Shown here: positions 1 to 7,654 of the stretch, one piece after another
Numbering within the stretch: position 1 is the first letter of the stretch
Layout of the letters: each line of letters opens with the position of its first letter
Source of the DNA: Rhodospirillales bacterium
GTDB taxonomy: Bacteria; Pseudomonadota; Alphaproteobacteria; Acetobacterales; Acetobacteraceae
Length of the DNA: 8,927 bases
Direction: 5' to 3'
Assembly: GCA_015654825.1 (NCBI GenBank)
Contig: JAATGE010000471.1
Coordinates: forward strand, 1-8,927
Notes under the pieces: generated by a model
The model's database searches: none
Told to the model about the DNA's origin: nothing
Seen by the model: only the letters and a program-made list of their open reading frames with translations
Position numbers and translations under genes: made by a program

Positions 1-84
1 CCAGGGCAGGGCGTCCAGGGCAGGGCGTCCAGGGCAGGGCGTCCAGGGCAGGGCGTCCAGGGCAGGGCGTCCACGGCAGGGCGG
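1..84. repeat. 14-bp G-rich tandem repeat array, about six units
   Basis: Five identical copies of the 14-mer CCAGGGCAGGGCGT lie head to tail at 1-70. A sixth, diverged copy (CCACGGCAGGGCGG) is at 71-84, and a decayed GGGCAGGGCAGGG stretch follows to 104. The array runs off the left edge, so its full length is unknown. Each unit carries two GGG runs separated by CA, and successive units are separated by CGTCCA, so the loops alternate between 2 and 6 bases. That meets the usual G-quadruplex spacing rule on the plus strand. No reading frame of the unit on either strand contains a stop codon. The array ends about 20 bases before the glycosyltransferase-like start at 107. Confidence 0.97.
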
Positions 85-106
85 CCAAGGGCAGGGCAGG
101 GCACCG

Positions 107-1270
107 ATGAGCGGCAGCGCGCCAGTGATCCACATCAGCGAAATGGGCAATTTCGGCAACCACGCCATCCAGTTCATGGCCGCCATGGCACTGGCCGCGC
201 GCGTCGCCCCGGTCCGATATTCCGGCGTCGGCCTGCCGGCCTTCGGCATCGAACACCCCCCGATCGGCGGCGATTTCCCCGCCACCGAAATCGTGACCTC
301 GGATACCGTCCCACTGGCGCGCCTGGCCACCGCACTCGGCGACGGCACCCTCCAACGCGTCGACATCCGCACCTACGCCCAGCGCATGGAAAATTTCCTG
401 CCCGCCGACGCCTACCGCGACGTGCTGCGCGTCCCCGGCCCCGAATGGTCCGGCACCGGTCCGGAAGAACTGCTCTGCAACATCCGCCAGGGCGACATCC
501 TGGACGGCCACCATCCCGATTACGTGCTGATCCCCGTTGAATTCTACGCCGGCCTGGTCGACGAAACCGGCCTCGCCCCGGTGTTCCTCGGCCAATTGGA
601 AGACACCCCCTACCTGCGCGCGCTCCGCGCCCGCTTCCCCGCCGCGCGCTTCCTGCCGAGCCACGGCGCCCCCGCCGATTTCGAGCGCATCCGCCACGCC
701 CACAATATCGTTCCCGCCATCAGCACTTTTTCGTGGCTGGCCACCTTCGTATCGCGCGCCGAGCGCATTTTCATGCCGGTCCTCGGCCTGTTCAATCCGG
801 TGCAGAACCGCGCGGTCAACCTGCTGCCGTTCGACGATCCACGATATCGCTTCTACCAATTTCCGGTTCATTACGCGACGCCCGTCGAGGATTTTGCCCC
901 CGCCCACGAAAGCCTGCGCGGCCTCTGGCGCTACCTGCCCCCGGAACGTCTGAGCGCCGTGCTGGCCAGATCTCCGCCGTCGCGCGAAAAATCCCGCTTT
1001 CTCGAGGTGTTCGACGAAACCTTCTACCGCGCCGTCTATCCGGACATCGCCGCCGCCATCGAGGCCGCCCACATTCCAAGCGGCCGCCATCACTACGAAA
1101 CCTGCGGCTTCGACGAAGGCCGCGCCGGCTTTGCCCTCAACCGCGCGTGGTACTGCCGGCAATACCCGATCGCCGCGCTGGAAATCGCCCAGGCAGACTA
1201 TTGGGATCCGGACCACCACTGGCTGGAAGCCGGCCGCGCCCGCGGCTATCGGCGCGGACCTGGGGGGTAG
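107..1270 (+). CDS. GT11-like (fucosyltransferase-like) glycosyltransferase with C-terminal FYxxxYPD module
   Basis: The 387-residue product has a pattern reminiscent of family GT11 glycosyltransferases. MGNFGNHAIQFMAAMALA (residues 13-30) parallels the GT11 opening GNQMFQYAFA. CNIRQGDI (124-131) parallels the nucleotide-sugar motif HIRRGDY. STFSWLATF (206-214) parallels the SFSWWAAW segment. The C-terminal part (about 301-384) holds two copies of an F/W..xxYP...H(Y/W)xxxG(F/R)xxGR-type module, also seen at the ends of other polysaccharide-related proteins. A role in transferring a sugar to a surface glycan is inferred. The HxRRGD arginine pair is changed to NIRQGD, so activity and donor are uncertain. 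The ATG at 107 is preceded by AGGG with a 5-base gap, a weak ribosome site. The frame stays open to the window edge through the tandem array, so an upstream start is possible. No signal peptide or membrane segment is evident. Confidence 0.72.
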   Translation: MSGSAPVIHISEMGNFGNHAIQFMAAMALAARVAPVRYSGVGLPAFGIEHPPIGGDFPATEIVTSDTVPLARLATALGDGTLQRVDIRTYAQRMENFLPADAYRDVLRVPGPEWSGTGPEELLCNIRQGDILDGHHPDYVLIPVEFYAGLVDETGLAPVFLGQLEDTPYLRALRARFPAARFLPSHGAPADFERIRHAHNIVPAISTFSWLATFVSRAERIFMPVLGLFNPVQNRAVNLLPFDDPRYRFYQFPVHYATPVEDFAPAHESLRGLWRYLPPERLSAVLARSPPSREKSRFLEVFDETFYRAVYPDIAAAIEAAHIPSGRHHYETCGFDEGRAGFALNRAWYCRQYPIAALEIAQADYWDPDHHWLEAGRARGYRRGPGG

Positions 1271-1294
1271 GGTAGTAATTCACGATTAAAGAAA

Positions 1295-1356
1295 GGCCAG
1301 GGCTCTGCCCTGGACCCGCTGGGGCCAGTAGGCCCCAGACCCCATTCATTGGGGGG
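1295..1356 (+). repeat. Intergenic stem-loop repeat R1, full length; likely bidirectional terminator
   Basis: This is the most complete copy of the family, in the gap between two convergent genes. Stem-loop 1 is CCAGGGC-TCT-GCCCTGG (1297-1313). Stem-loop 2 is CTGGGGCC-AGTA-GGCCCCAG (1319-1338). A weaker third is CCCCA-TTCAT-TGGGG (1340-1354). Placed between stop codons at 1270 and 1368, it could terminate transcripts from both sides, although no long T tract follows on either strand. Related copies are at 2891, 5768, 7147, 7273 and 8152. Confidence 0.9.
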
Positions 1357-1367
1357 AACTCCCGACC

Positions 1368-2192
1368 TTAATTAAAAAACCAATCATCAAACTCCCCGAA
1401 CACCCGCGCCACGCGCTGGCAGCGCGCCACCCCCAGCCCGGTAATGTATTCGAACGGCGCCCCCACCGTTATCGAGCCTGCCCGCGTATTCGGATAGCGC
1501 TCCTGCCGAAATGCCAGGTAGCCGGCATGAAAATGCGCGCCGACATGCGCGAACAGCCGCGTGCACGTCGCCCGCGGGTTCAGGCACAGCTCCTCCAGCC
1601 GCACCGGGCAAACGCGCTTGTCCGCCTTGGCCTTCGCGCGCTGGAACTCGCCATAATGCAGCCGCATGTATCCGAGCTTCGCGGGCGCGTAGCCCTCAAA
1701 CCACGCATCGAAACTCTCCTGGCCGGAGCTCTTGAAATCCGAATAGACGGTGCTGCGCGGATCCTTGTAGGCAATGATGAACGGCACCGCGACCTTGTCC
1801 ATGCACTCCGAAAGCCGCGACAAATAGCGCGGCGTCTTGTCGAACATCACCTTGGTGCCCGGCCGCAGCACCGTCGTCGCGGCCTTCAGGCGCCGGTAGA
1901 ATGTTGCGAAGCTGTTGGTATCGCAGCAGTGCGAAAAGGTCTGCTCGGAAAGATTCCAGTTCTTCCTCAGATGCTCGGCATACGGCTCCAGATAGGGAAA
2001 CTCGCGCGGACTGCCGCCAAGCAGCGCGCCGATCTCAAAACCGGCGTCCACGCCCGGCACCTGGCGCAGCAACTCCGAAATCAGCGTCGTCCCGCTATGC
2101 TCAAGCCCACAAACAACGAAACCGATCACACCGTGTCCCCGAAGGTGTTCGATAACGGCCGCGCGACCCCGATGCCGCGACGTTCGCCCCAA
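1368..2192 (-). CDS. Sulfotransferase family protein (P-loop PAPS-dependent type)
   Basis: The product looks like a bacterial sulfotransferase that would move a sulfo group from PAPS to a carbohydrate or other acceptor. GLEHSGTTLIS (residues 29-39) fits the 5'-phosphosulfate-binding loop near the N-terminus. DKTPRYL (118-124) matches the conserved KTP segment. KDPRSTVYSDFKSS (143-156) fits the 3'-phosphate-binding RxxxxxxS motif, and VRLEELCLNPRATCTRLFAHVG (about 197-218) fits the E-x-L...P family segment. Length (253-274 aa) is normal. The longest start is TTG at 2192 with no convincing ribosome site. GTG at 2129 (codon 22) puts the start just before the core strand and may be the true one. 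It is convergent with the glycosyltransferase-like gene and lies 43 bases downstream of the glycosylase gene on the same strand. A shared role with the glycosyltransferase in glycan decoration is inferred. Confidence 0.82.
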   Translation of the reverse strand: MGRTSRHRGRAAVIEHLRGHGVIGFVVCGLEHSGTTLISELLRQVPGVDAGFEIGALLGGSPREFPYLEPYAEHLRKNWNLSEQTFSHCCDTNSFATFYRRLKAATTVLRPGTKVMFDKTPRYLSRLSECMDKVAVPFIIAYKDPRSTVYSDFKSSGQESFDAWFEGYAPAKLGYMRLHYGEFQRAKAKADKRVCPVRLEELCLNPRATCTRLFAHVGAHFHAGYLAFRQERYPNTRAGSITVGAPFEYITGLGVARCQRVARVFGEFDDWFFN

Positions 2193-2194
2193 CC

Positions 2195-2211
2195 TGTTAC
2201 TTAGAGTAACA
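2195..2211. promoter_or_regulatory. 17-bp perfect palindrome, candidate operator
   Basis: TGTTACT-TAG-AGTAACA has 7-bp perfect arms around a 3-bp centre. It is A/T-rich within very G/C-rich surroundings and sits in the 43-base gap just upstream of the sulfotransferase TTG at 2192. Size and symmetry suit a dimeric repressor of TetR, MarR or MerR type, but no regulator gene is in the window. It could also be a weak RNA hairpin. Confidence 0.45.
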
Positions 2212-2235
2212 TGACAGCGGAATGCCAGCGTCTAA

Positions 2236-2862
2236 TCACCGCCGGAGGGCGGATTTCCGCGGCGGCGGCGCCGAAGCCCTACCGCCCGCCGCCTCGCCGG
2301 CGAGATCGCCAAGGCCGCTCCGCCACCGCGCCAGCTTCTCCTCGGCCGGCATCGCCGCGTGCGCGGCGCTGCTCGAGGGCAGCACCTGCCGCCGCAGCGC
2401 GCTTTGCGAAATCGTCAGGCCCGGCAGCACGAGCCGGTGAAACAGCGTCGCCGCGCCGCTGCCATTGAAGCAAATGGCGTGCACCCGCGCATGCGCCTCC
2501 AGAAACGACCGCACATCGTTGACCACGACGCTGTGCGCGACGATGCGCTTGTCGAGGCTGCCGGGGCGCTCCGCCGAAGCGCACACATCCCACAGCGCAA
2601 TACCGCACCGAACCAGCCGGTCGAGCCGCGCCTCATAGGCAAGCTCCGGCCCGGCGCCGGCGATCCGTCCCATGATCCACCAGAACCGATTGCCCCGATT
2701 AGCATAATATTCGCGCCGCCGCAGCGACTCCGCACCCGGCAGGCTCCCCAGGATCAGCACCCGCGCATCGGCGCGCGAAACCGCCGGAAACCCGACGCTA
2801 GCGCCCACGACTCCCGCGCGCCCGTGCAGTCCAATAAACGGCGCAACATGGCTCGCTACCAA
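2236..2862 (-). CDS. Hypoxanthine-DNA glycosylase (UDG superfamily family 6, HDG-like)
   Basis: The protein resembles the family-6 uracil-DNA-glycosylase-fold enzymes, which excise deaminated adenine (hypoxanthine) from DNA to start base-excision repair. Numbered from TTG at 2862: VLILGSLPGAES (35-46) is the active-site loop region, EYYANRGNRFWWIM (51-64) is the characteristic YYxxxxNxFW segment, GIALWDVCASAERPGSLD (87-104) matches GxxLWDV...R.GSLD, ND is at 115-116, FNG at 132-134, and LPSSSAAHA (161-169) corresponds to the usual LPSTSPAHA. The two residue changes in this last motif are notable but conservative. Residues after about 186 form a basic, low-complexity tail. The start is uncertain: TTG at 2862 lacks a clear ribosome site, and GTG at 2808 (codon 19) fits family N-termini better. 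It may be co-transcribed with the sulfotransferase downstream. Confidence 0.85.
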   Translation of the reverse strand: MVASHVAPFIGLHGRAGVVGASVGFPAVSRADARVLILGSLPGAESLRRREYYANRGNRFWWIMGRIAGAGPELAYEARLDRLVRCGIALWDVCASAERPGSLDKRIVAHSVVVNDVRSFLEAHARVHAICFNGSGAATLFHRLVLPGLTISQSALRRQVLPSSSAAHAAMPAEEKLARWRSGLGDLAGEAAGGRASAPPPRKSALRR

Positions 2863-2890
2863 AGCCAGTCCCGGAACAAATAAATTGCGG

Positions 2891-2921
2891 TCTGGGGCCT
2901 AGGGCCCCAGCGGGTCCAGGA
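2891..2921 (-). repeat. Intergenic stem-loop repeat R2, truncated
   Basis: This minus-oriented partial copy retains stem-loop 2 as CTGGGGCC-TAG-GGCCCCAG (2892-2910) and the linking CGGGTCCAGG, but stem-loop 1 is lost after CCAGGA. It lies just upstream of the glycosylase start and abuts the nested inverted repeat at 2914-3144, which may have cut it. Confidence 0.8.
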
Positions 2922-3144
2922 CAATCGCATTTGAAAACCGCCACCCACCGCTCCAACTGAAGTCGGCGAACAAGGAACAATTAACAAAAGTTTTTGCTCT
3001 TTTTTCCAAAAGAAGTACTTTTTCTTGTTCTTTTTTGAAAAAAAGAACCAAAAAACTTTTGTTAATTTGGCTTTCGTTCCGGGTCGAAGCGTCCGACTCG
3101 AATGTCATGCCAAGAAAATTCCAAATGCGATTCGCTCCCGGACC
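2914..3144. repeat. MITE-like nested inverted repeat with AT-rich centre
   Basis: Several inverted pairs share one centre near 3025. GGTCC (2914-2918) faces GGACC (3140-3144). AATCGCATTTG (2923-2933) faces CAAATGCGATT (3122-3132). AGTCGG (2961-2966) faces CCGACT (3093-3098). AATTAACAAAAGTTTTT (2979-2995) faces AAAAACTTTTGTTAATT (3051-3067), a 17-bp perfect pair. The central part (about 2975-3070) is overwhelmingly A+T in an otherwise G/C-rich window. The element fills the gap between hemB and the glycosylase gene and ends four bases from the hemB stop codon. No reading frame in it looks genuine. Confidence 0.75.
2979..3067 (-). terminator. Possible hemB transcription terminator in the AT-rich inverted repeat
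   Basis: The 17-bp perfect inverted pair, with internal pairing such as GTTCTTTTTT with AAAAAAAGAAC (3027-3048), would fold in the transcript about 80 bases after the hemB stop. It separates hemB from the next same-strand gene. The stem is A/U-rich with no clean terminal U tract, so termination is inferred only. Confidence 0.35.
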
Positions 3145-3147
3145 TTC

Positions 3148-4215
<1,068 letters not shown>

Positions 4216-5670
4216 CTACGCGTTCCGCCGGCCCAGATGGCTATGCGTCCGGCTATAAGCAAAATAAATCCCCAGCCCGATCACCAGCCAAACGAACGCC
4301 AGCACCCAGGTCTGCAGCGGCAGCGAAAGCATCAGCGCCCCGCAGACAACAATCCCCGCGATCGGAACAATCGGGCTGTAAGGCGTCCGGAACGCCCGCC
4401 GGCGGCCCGCGTCGGTGCGACGCAGCACCAGCACCCCGATGCACACAATCACAAACGCCAGCAGCGTGCCGAACGAAGTCATGTGCCCCAGCGAACTGAT
4501 CGGCAGAAACCCGCCGGCGACGCCCGCGAACACCATGAACAGCAGGTTGGAAAGCCACGGCGTGCGGAACCGCGGATGCACATTGGCGAACACGCCCGGC
4601 AGCAGCCCGTCGCACGCCATCGAATAGAACACGCGGCTTTGTCCCAGCAGCATGACGAGGATCACCGAGGTAAGCCCGGCGATCGCCCCCACGGTAACCG
4701 CGACGCGCAGGAACGGCAGGTTGGTCTGGCTGATCGCCAGCGCCACCGGCGCTGCGTCATGCAGCTTCGTGTAACTCAACAGCCCGGTCACCACGAGGCA
4801 GACGAGCACATACAGAACGGTGCAGATCGCCAGCGACCCCAGAATCCCGATCGGCATGTCCCGCTCGGGGTTTTTCGTCTCCTGCGCCGCGGTCGAGACG
4901 GCGTCAAAACCGATATACGCGAAGAACACCGTGGCCGCGCCGCGAAACACGCCGGAAATGCCGAAATGCCCAAACGTACCCGCATTAGGTGGAATGAAAG
5001 GGTGCCAGTTCGCCGGCTTTACGTAGAAAGCCCCAAAACCGATGACGGCAACCACCACCGCCAGCTTCAGCGCCACGATCGCGCCGTTCACTTTTGCCGA
5101 TTCGGAAATGCCCCGGATCAGCAGCAACGAAACCAGAACGATGATGATCATCGCAGGCAGATTGACGACCCCGGGATTGGCATGCCCCATCGCGTCCGAA
5201 TCGAACGGCGATGCCGTCAGCGCGTGCGGCAGCGCCAAACCGAAACTGCCAAGGAAACTGGTGACATAGGCCGACCACGACACCGAAACGGTCGCCGCGC
5301 CGACGGCATATTCCAGCGTCAACGCCCAGCCGATAATCCAGGCAACGAGCTCGCCCAGCGACGCATACGCGTAACTGTAGGCGGATCCGGCGGCCGGGAT
5401 CATGCCCGAAAGCTCGCTGTAGCAAAGCCCCGCGAAGCCACAGCCGACCGCCGCGATCAGGAAGCTCAGCACCACCGCCGGCCCCGCATTATCCGCCGCC
5501 GCAATGCCGGTCAGCGAGAAAATGCCCGCGCCGATAATGGCGCCGATCCCCAGCGCCACCAGGCTGAGCGGCCCAAGCGTGCGCTTGAATTCGTGCTGAC
5601 CGCTCCCGGCCGCGCCCGCGGCTTCGATAGGCTTGCAGGCAAACAAAGGGTTGGCGGTGCTGGCGCTCAT
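4216..5670 (-). CDS. APC-family amino acid permease (cationic amino acid transporter type)
   Basis: The 484-residue integral membrane protein belongs to the amino acid-polyamine-organocation superfamily and resembles YfnA/YhdG/CAT-type importers. GIGAIIGAGIF (41-51) is the unwound first helix that contacts the substrate amino and carboxyl groups. YSELSGMIPAAGSAYSYAY (84-102) and FFAYIGFDAVSTAAQETKNP (249-268) are family hallmarks. About 12 hydrophobic segments run to residue 472, with a cytoplasmic basic tail (HSHLGRRNA). Substrate cannot be fixed from sequence. The start at 5670 is set by AAGGA five bases upstream. A further in-frame ATG at 5700 lacks such a site. The frame happens to stay open for another 1.4 kb upstream, antisense to glyA, which is a high-GC artefact. 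It is divergent from glyA, so a shared control of serine/glycine supply and amino-acid uptake is possible but unproven. Confidence 0.95.
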   Translation of the reverse strand: MSASTANPLFACKPIEAAGAAGSGQHEFKRTLGPLSLVALGIGAIIGAGIFSLTGIAAADNAGPAVVLSFLIAAVGCGFAGLCYSELSGMIPAAGSAYSYAYASLGELVAWIIGWALTLEYAVGAATVSVSWSAYVTSFLGSFGLALPHALTASPFDSDAMGHANPGVVNLPAMIIIVLVSLLLIRGISESAKVNGAIVALKLAVVVAVIGFGAFYVKPANWHPFIPPNAGTFGHFGISGVFRGAATVFFAYIGFDAVSTAAQETKNPERDMPIGILGSLAICTVLYVLVCLVVTGLLSYTKLHDAAPVALAISQTNLPFLRVAVTVGAIAGLTSVILVMLLGQSRVFYSMACDGLLPGVFANVHPRFRTPWLSNLLFMVFAGVAGGFLPISSLGHMTSFGTLLAFVIVCIGVLVLRRTDAGRRRAFRTPYSPIVPIAGIVVCGALMLSLPLQTWVLAFVWLVIGLGIYFAYSRTHSHLGRRNA

Positions 5671-5675
5671 AACTG

Positions 5676-5680
5676 TCCTT
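5676..5680 (-). promoter_or_regulatory. Ribosome binding site of the permease gene
   Basis: AAGGA on the minus strand, five bases before the ATG at 5670, decides that start over the in-frame ATG at 5700. Confidence 0.75.
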
Positions 5681-5767
5681 GGAGTGTCGCCCCGGGGCAT
5701 GCATTCGCCGCCGCCGGGTATGCGGGAGGATAAGGTGAGGGTAAATGTGCCTGCACAGAAAGCAGAA

Positions 5768-5820
5768 GGCCAGGGGCTCTGCCCCTGGACCCCGCTGGGG
5801 ACTAGTCCCCAGACCCCATT
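5768..5820 (+). repeat. Intergenic stem-loop repeat R3, in the glyA leader
   Basis: Stem-loop 1 is CCAGGGGC-TCT-GCCCCTGG (5770-5788). Stem-loop 2 is replaced by a perfect 18-bp palindrome, CTGGGGACTAGTCCCCAG (5795-5812), where other copies have CTGGGGCC/GGCCCCAG. Both arms changed together. The copy lies between the divergent permease and glyA genes and ends 14 bases before the glyA ribosome site, so it would be within the glyA mRNA leader if transcription starts upstream of it. Confidence 0.92.
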
Positions 5821-5834
5821 AATACAGAACCAGC

Positions 5835-5838
5835 GGAG
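5835..5838 (+). promoter_or_regulatory. Ribosome binding site of glyA, selecting a GTG start
   Basis: GGAG lies six bases before GTG at 5845. An ATG at 5843 overlaps it but is followed directly by TGA (ATGTGA), so the GTG frame must be used for GlyA. Confidence 0.7.
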
Positions 5839-5844
5839 ACTCAT

Positions 5845-7146
<1,302 letters not shown>

Positions 7147-7200
7147 GGCCAGGGGCTCTGCCCCTGGACCCCGCTGGGGCCAGTAGGCCCCTGAACCCAT
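7147..7200 (+). repeat. Intergenic stem-loop repeat R4, directly after the glyA stop
   Basis: It begins on the base after the TAA of glyA. Stem-loop 1 is CCAGGGGC-TCT-GCCCCTGG (7149-7167), identical to R3. Stem-loop 2 is CTGGGGCC-AGTA-GGCCCCTG (7174-7193), with the two outer base pairs broken. It is a plausible glyA terminator or mRNA 3'-end stabiliser, though no U tract follows. With R5 (inverted) it forms a pair flanking about 70 bases. Confidence 0.92.
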
Positions 7201-7231
7201 GAGCGCTGCGCGGCTTCTCATCGGCTCTTCT

Positions 7232-7269
7232 GCGAAGCCATTACCCAACATGGCTTTTCCAGGCTTCGC
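7232..7269. repeat. Two overlapping, mutually exclusive inverted repeats
   Basis: GCGAAGCC (7232-7239) pairs with GGCTTCGC (7262-7269). Inside it, AAGCCAT (7235-7241) pairs with ATGGCTT (7250-7256). The two share bases 7235-7239, so an RNA could adopt only one. The stretch lies between R4 and R5, with no gene. It may be decayed repeat material rather than a switch. Confidence 0.5.
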
Positions 7270-7272
7270 CGT

Positions 7273-7360
7273 TCCCCCAATGAATGGGGTCTGGGGCCTG
7301 CGGCCCGGTCGTGCACAGCACGCCTCCGACGCGACGGGTCCCGAACAAAACCCTGGCCTT
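7273..7360 (-). repeat. Intergenic stem-loop repeat R5, interrupted copy
   Basis: Read on the minus strand it starts AAGGCCAGGG, has a decayed stem-loop 1, then GGACCCG. About 26 bases (7309-7334) absent from other copies follow before GGGCC...GGCCCCAGACCCCATTCATTGGGGG resumes at the R1 end. The inserted piece itself holds a hairpin, CGTGC-ACA-GCACG (7310-7322). It lies opposite in orientation to R4. Confidence 0.75.
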
Positions 7361-7406
7361 TCCGATCTTACCCTGGCGCTTAGCGCACTGCTCCTGCCTG
7401 CGCGGC

Positions 7407-7441
7407 TGGAGTTTGATGCCCTGTGTACCTATACTCGTGTC
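7407..7441 (+). promoter_or_regulatory. Candidate promoter for a leaderless transcript of the coiled-coil gene and nrdR
   Basis: TATACT (7430-7435) matches a sigma-70-type -10 box in 5 of 6 positions. The -35 candidate TGGAGT (7407-7412), 17 bases upstream, is weak (3 of 6). Six bases separate the -10 from the ATG at 7442, placing the expected transcription start on or next to the A of that ATG. No purine-rich ribosome site precedes the ATG, which agrees with leaderless translation. Confidence 0.5.
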
Positions 7442-7654
7442 ATGAGCGACGAGCCGGACAACCTGGTCCTGCGGTATCTCCGCCGCCTGGATGAGAAGAT
7501 GGATCGCGTGATCGACGAGGTTGGCGACCTGAAGCGTCGTGTCGGCGTCGTGGAAGACCGGATCGCCAATCTCGAACGCAGGTTCGACCGCATGGAAACG
7601 CGCCTTGAGCGCATCGAACGTCGCTTCGATCTGATCGACCAGCCAACCGCCTGA
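7442..7654 (+). CDS. Small coiled-coil protein upstream of nrdR
   Basis: The product is a 70-residue, highly charged protein of unknown function. Residues 13-65 form an uninterrupted heptad pattern: L13, L16, M20, V23, V27, L30, V34, V37, I41, L44, F48, M51, L55, I58, F62 and I65 are spaced strictly 3-4-3-4. This predicts a continuous coiled coil of about 7.5 heptads covering most of the protein, so it is probably a dimer or higher oligomer. I recall similar short coiled-coil proteins scattered in alphaproteobacterial genomes as hypotheticals. The ATG at 7442 is preferred over the longer frame from 7199, whose extra residues are a translation of repeats R4/R5. Its stop (TGA 7652-7654) overlaps the nrdR ATG as TGATG, so translation of the two is probably coupled. 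There are no membrane segments or signal peptide. Confidence 0.82.
   Translation: MSDEPDNLVLRYLRRLDEKMDRVIDEVGDLKRRVGVVEDRIANLERRFDRMETRLERIERRFDLIDQPTA

Noticed and set aside
1..104. CRISPR array
   Set aside because: The units are 14 bp, directly adjacent and without unique spacers, so this is a simple tandem repeat.
1527..2204. A 225-codon plus-strand frame opposite the sulfotransferase gene
   Set aside because: The minus-strand product has clear sulfotransferase motifs, while the plus-strand product is Arg/Ala/Leu-rich without any recognisable motif.
5709..5741. Weak sigma-70-like promoter for the permease (TTTACC, 17 bases, CATACC on the minus strand)
   Set aside because: Only 4 of 6 and 3 of 6 matches, with no supporting feature; such matches arise by chance.
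5671..5844. Glycine or other riboswitch in the glyA/permease gap
   Set aside because: Apart from R3, I see no conserved glycine-aptamer elements or multi-helix junction. The hairpins there belong to a repeat family found at unrelated genes.
7413..7418. TTGATG as -35 box for the promoter at 7430
   Set aside because: The spacing to TATACT is only 11 bases, too short for a sigma-70 promoter.
7199..7441. Longer start (7199) for the coiled-coil protein
   Set aside because: The added 81 residues are a translation of the repeat region and lack a ribosome site. The heptad protein starts naturally at 7442.
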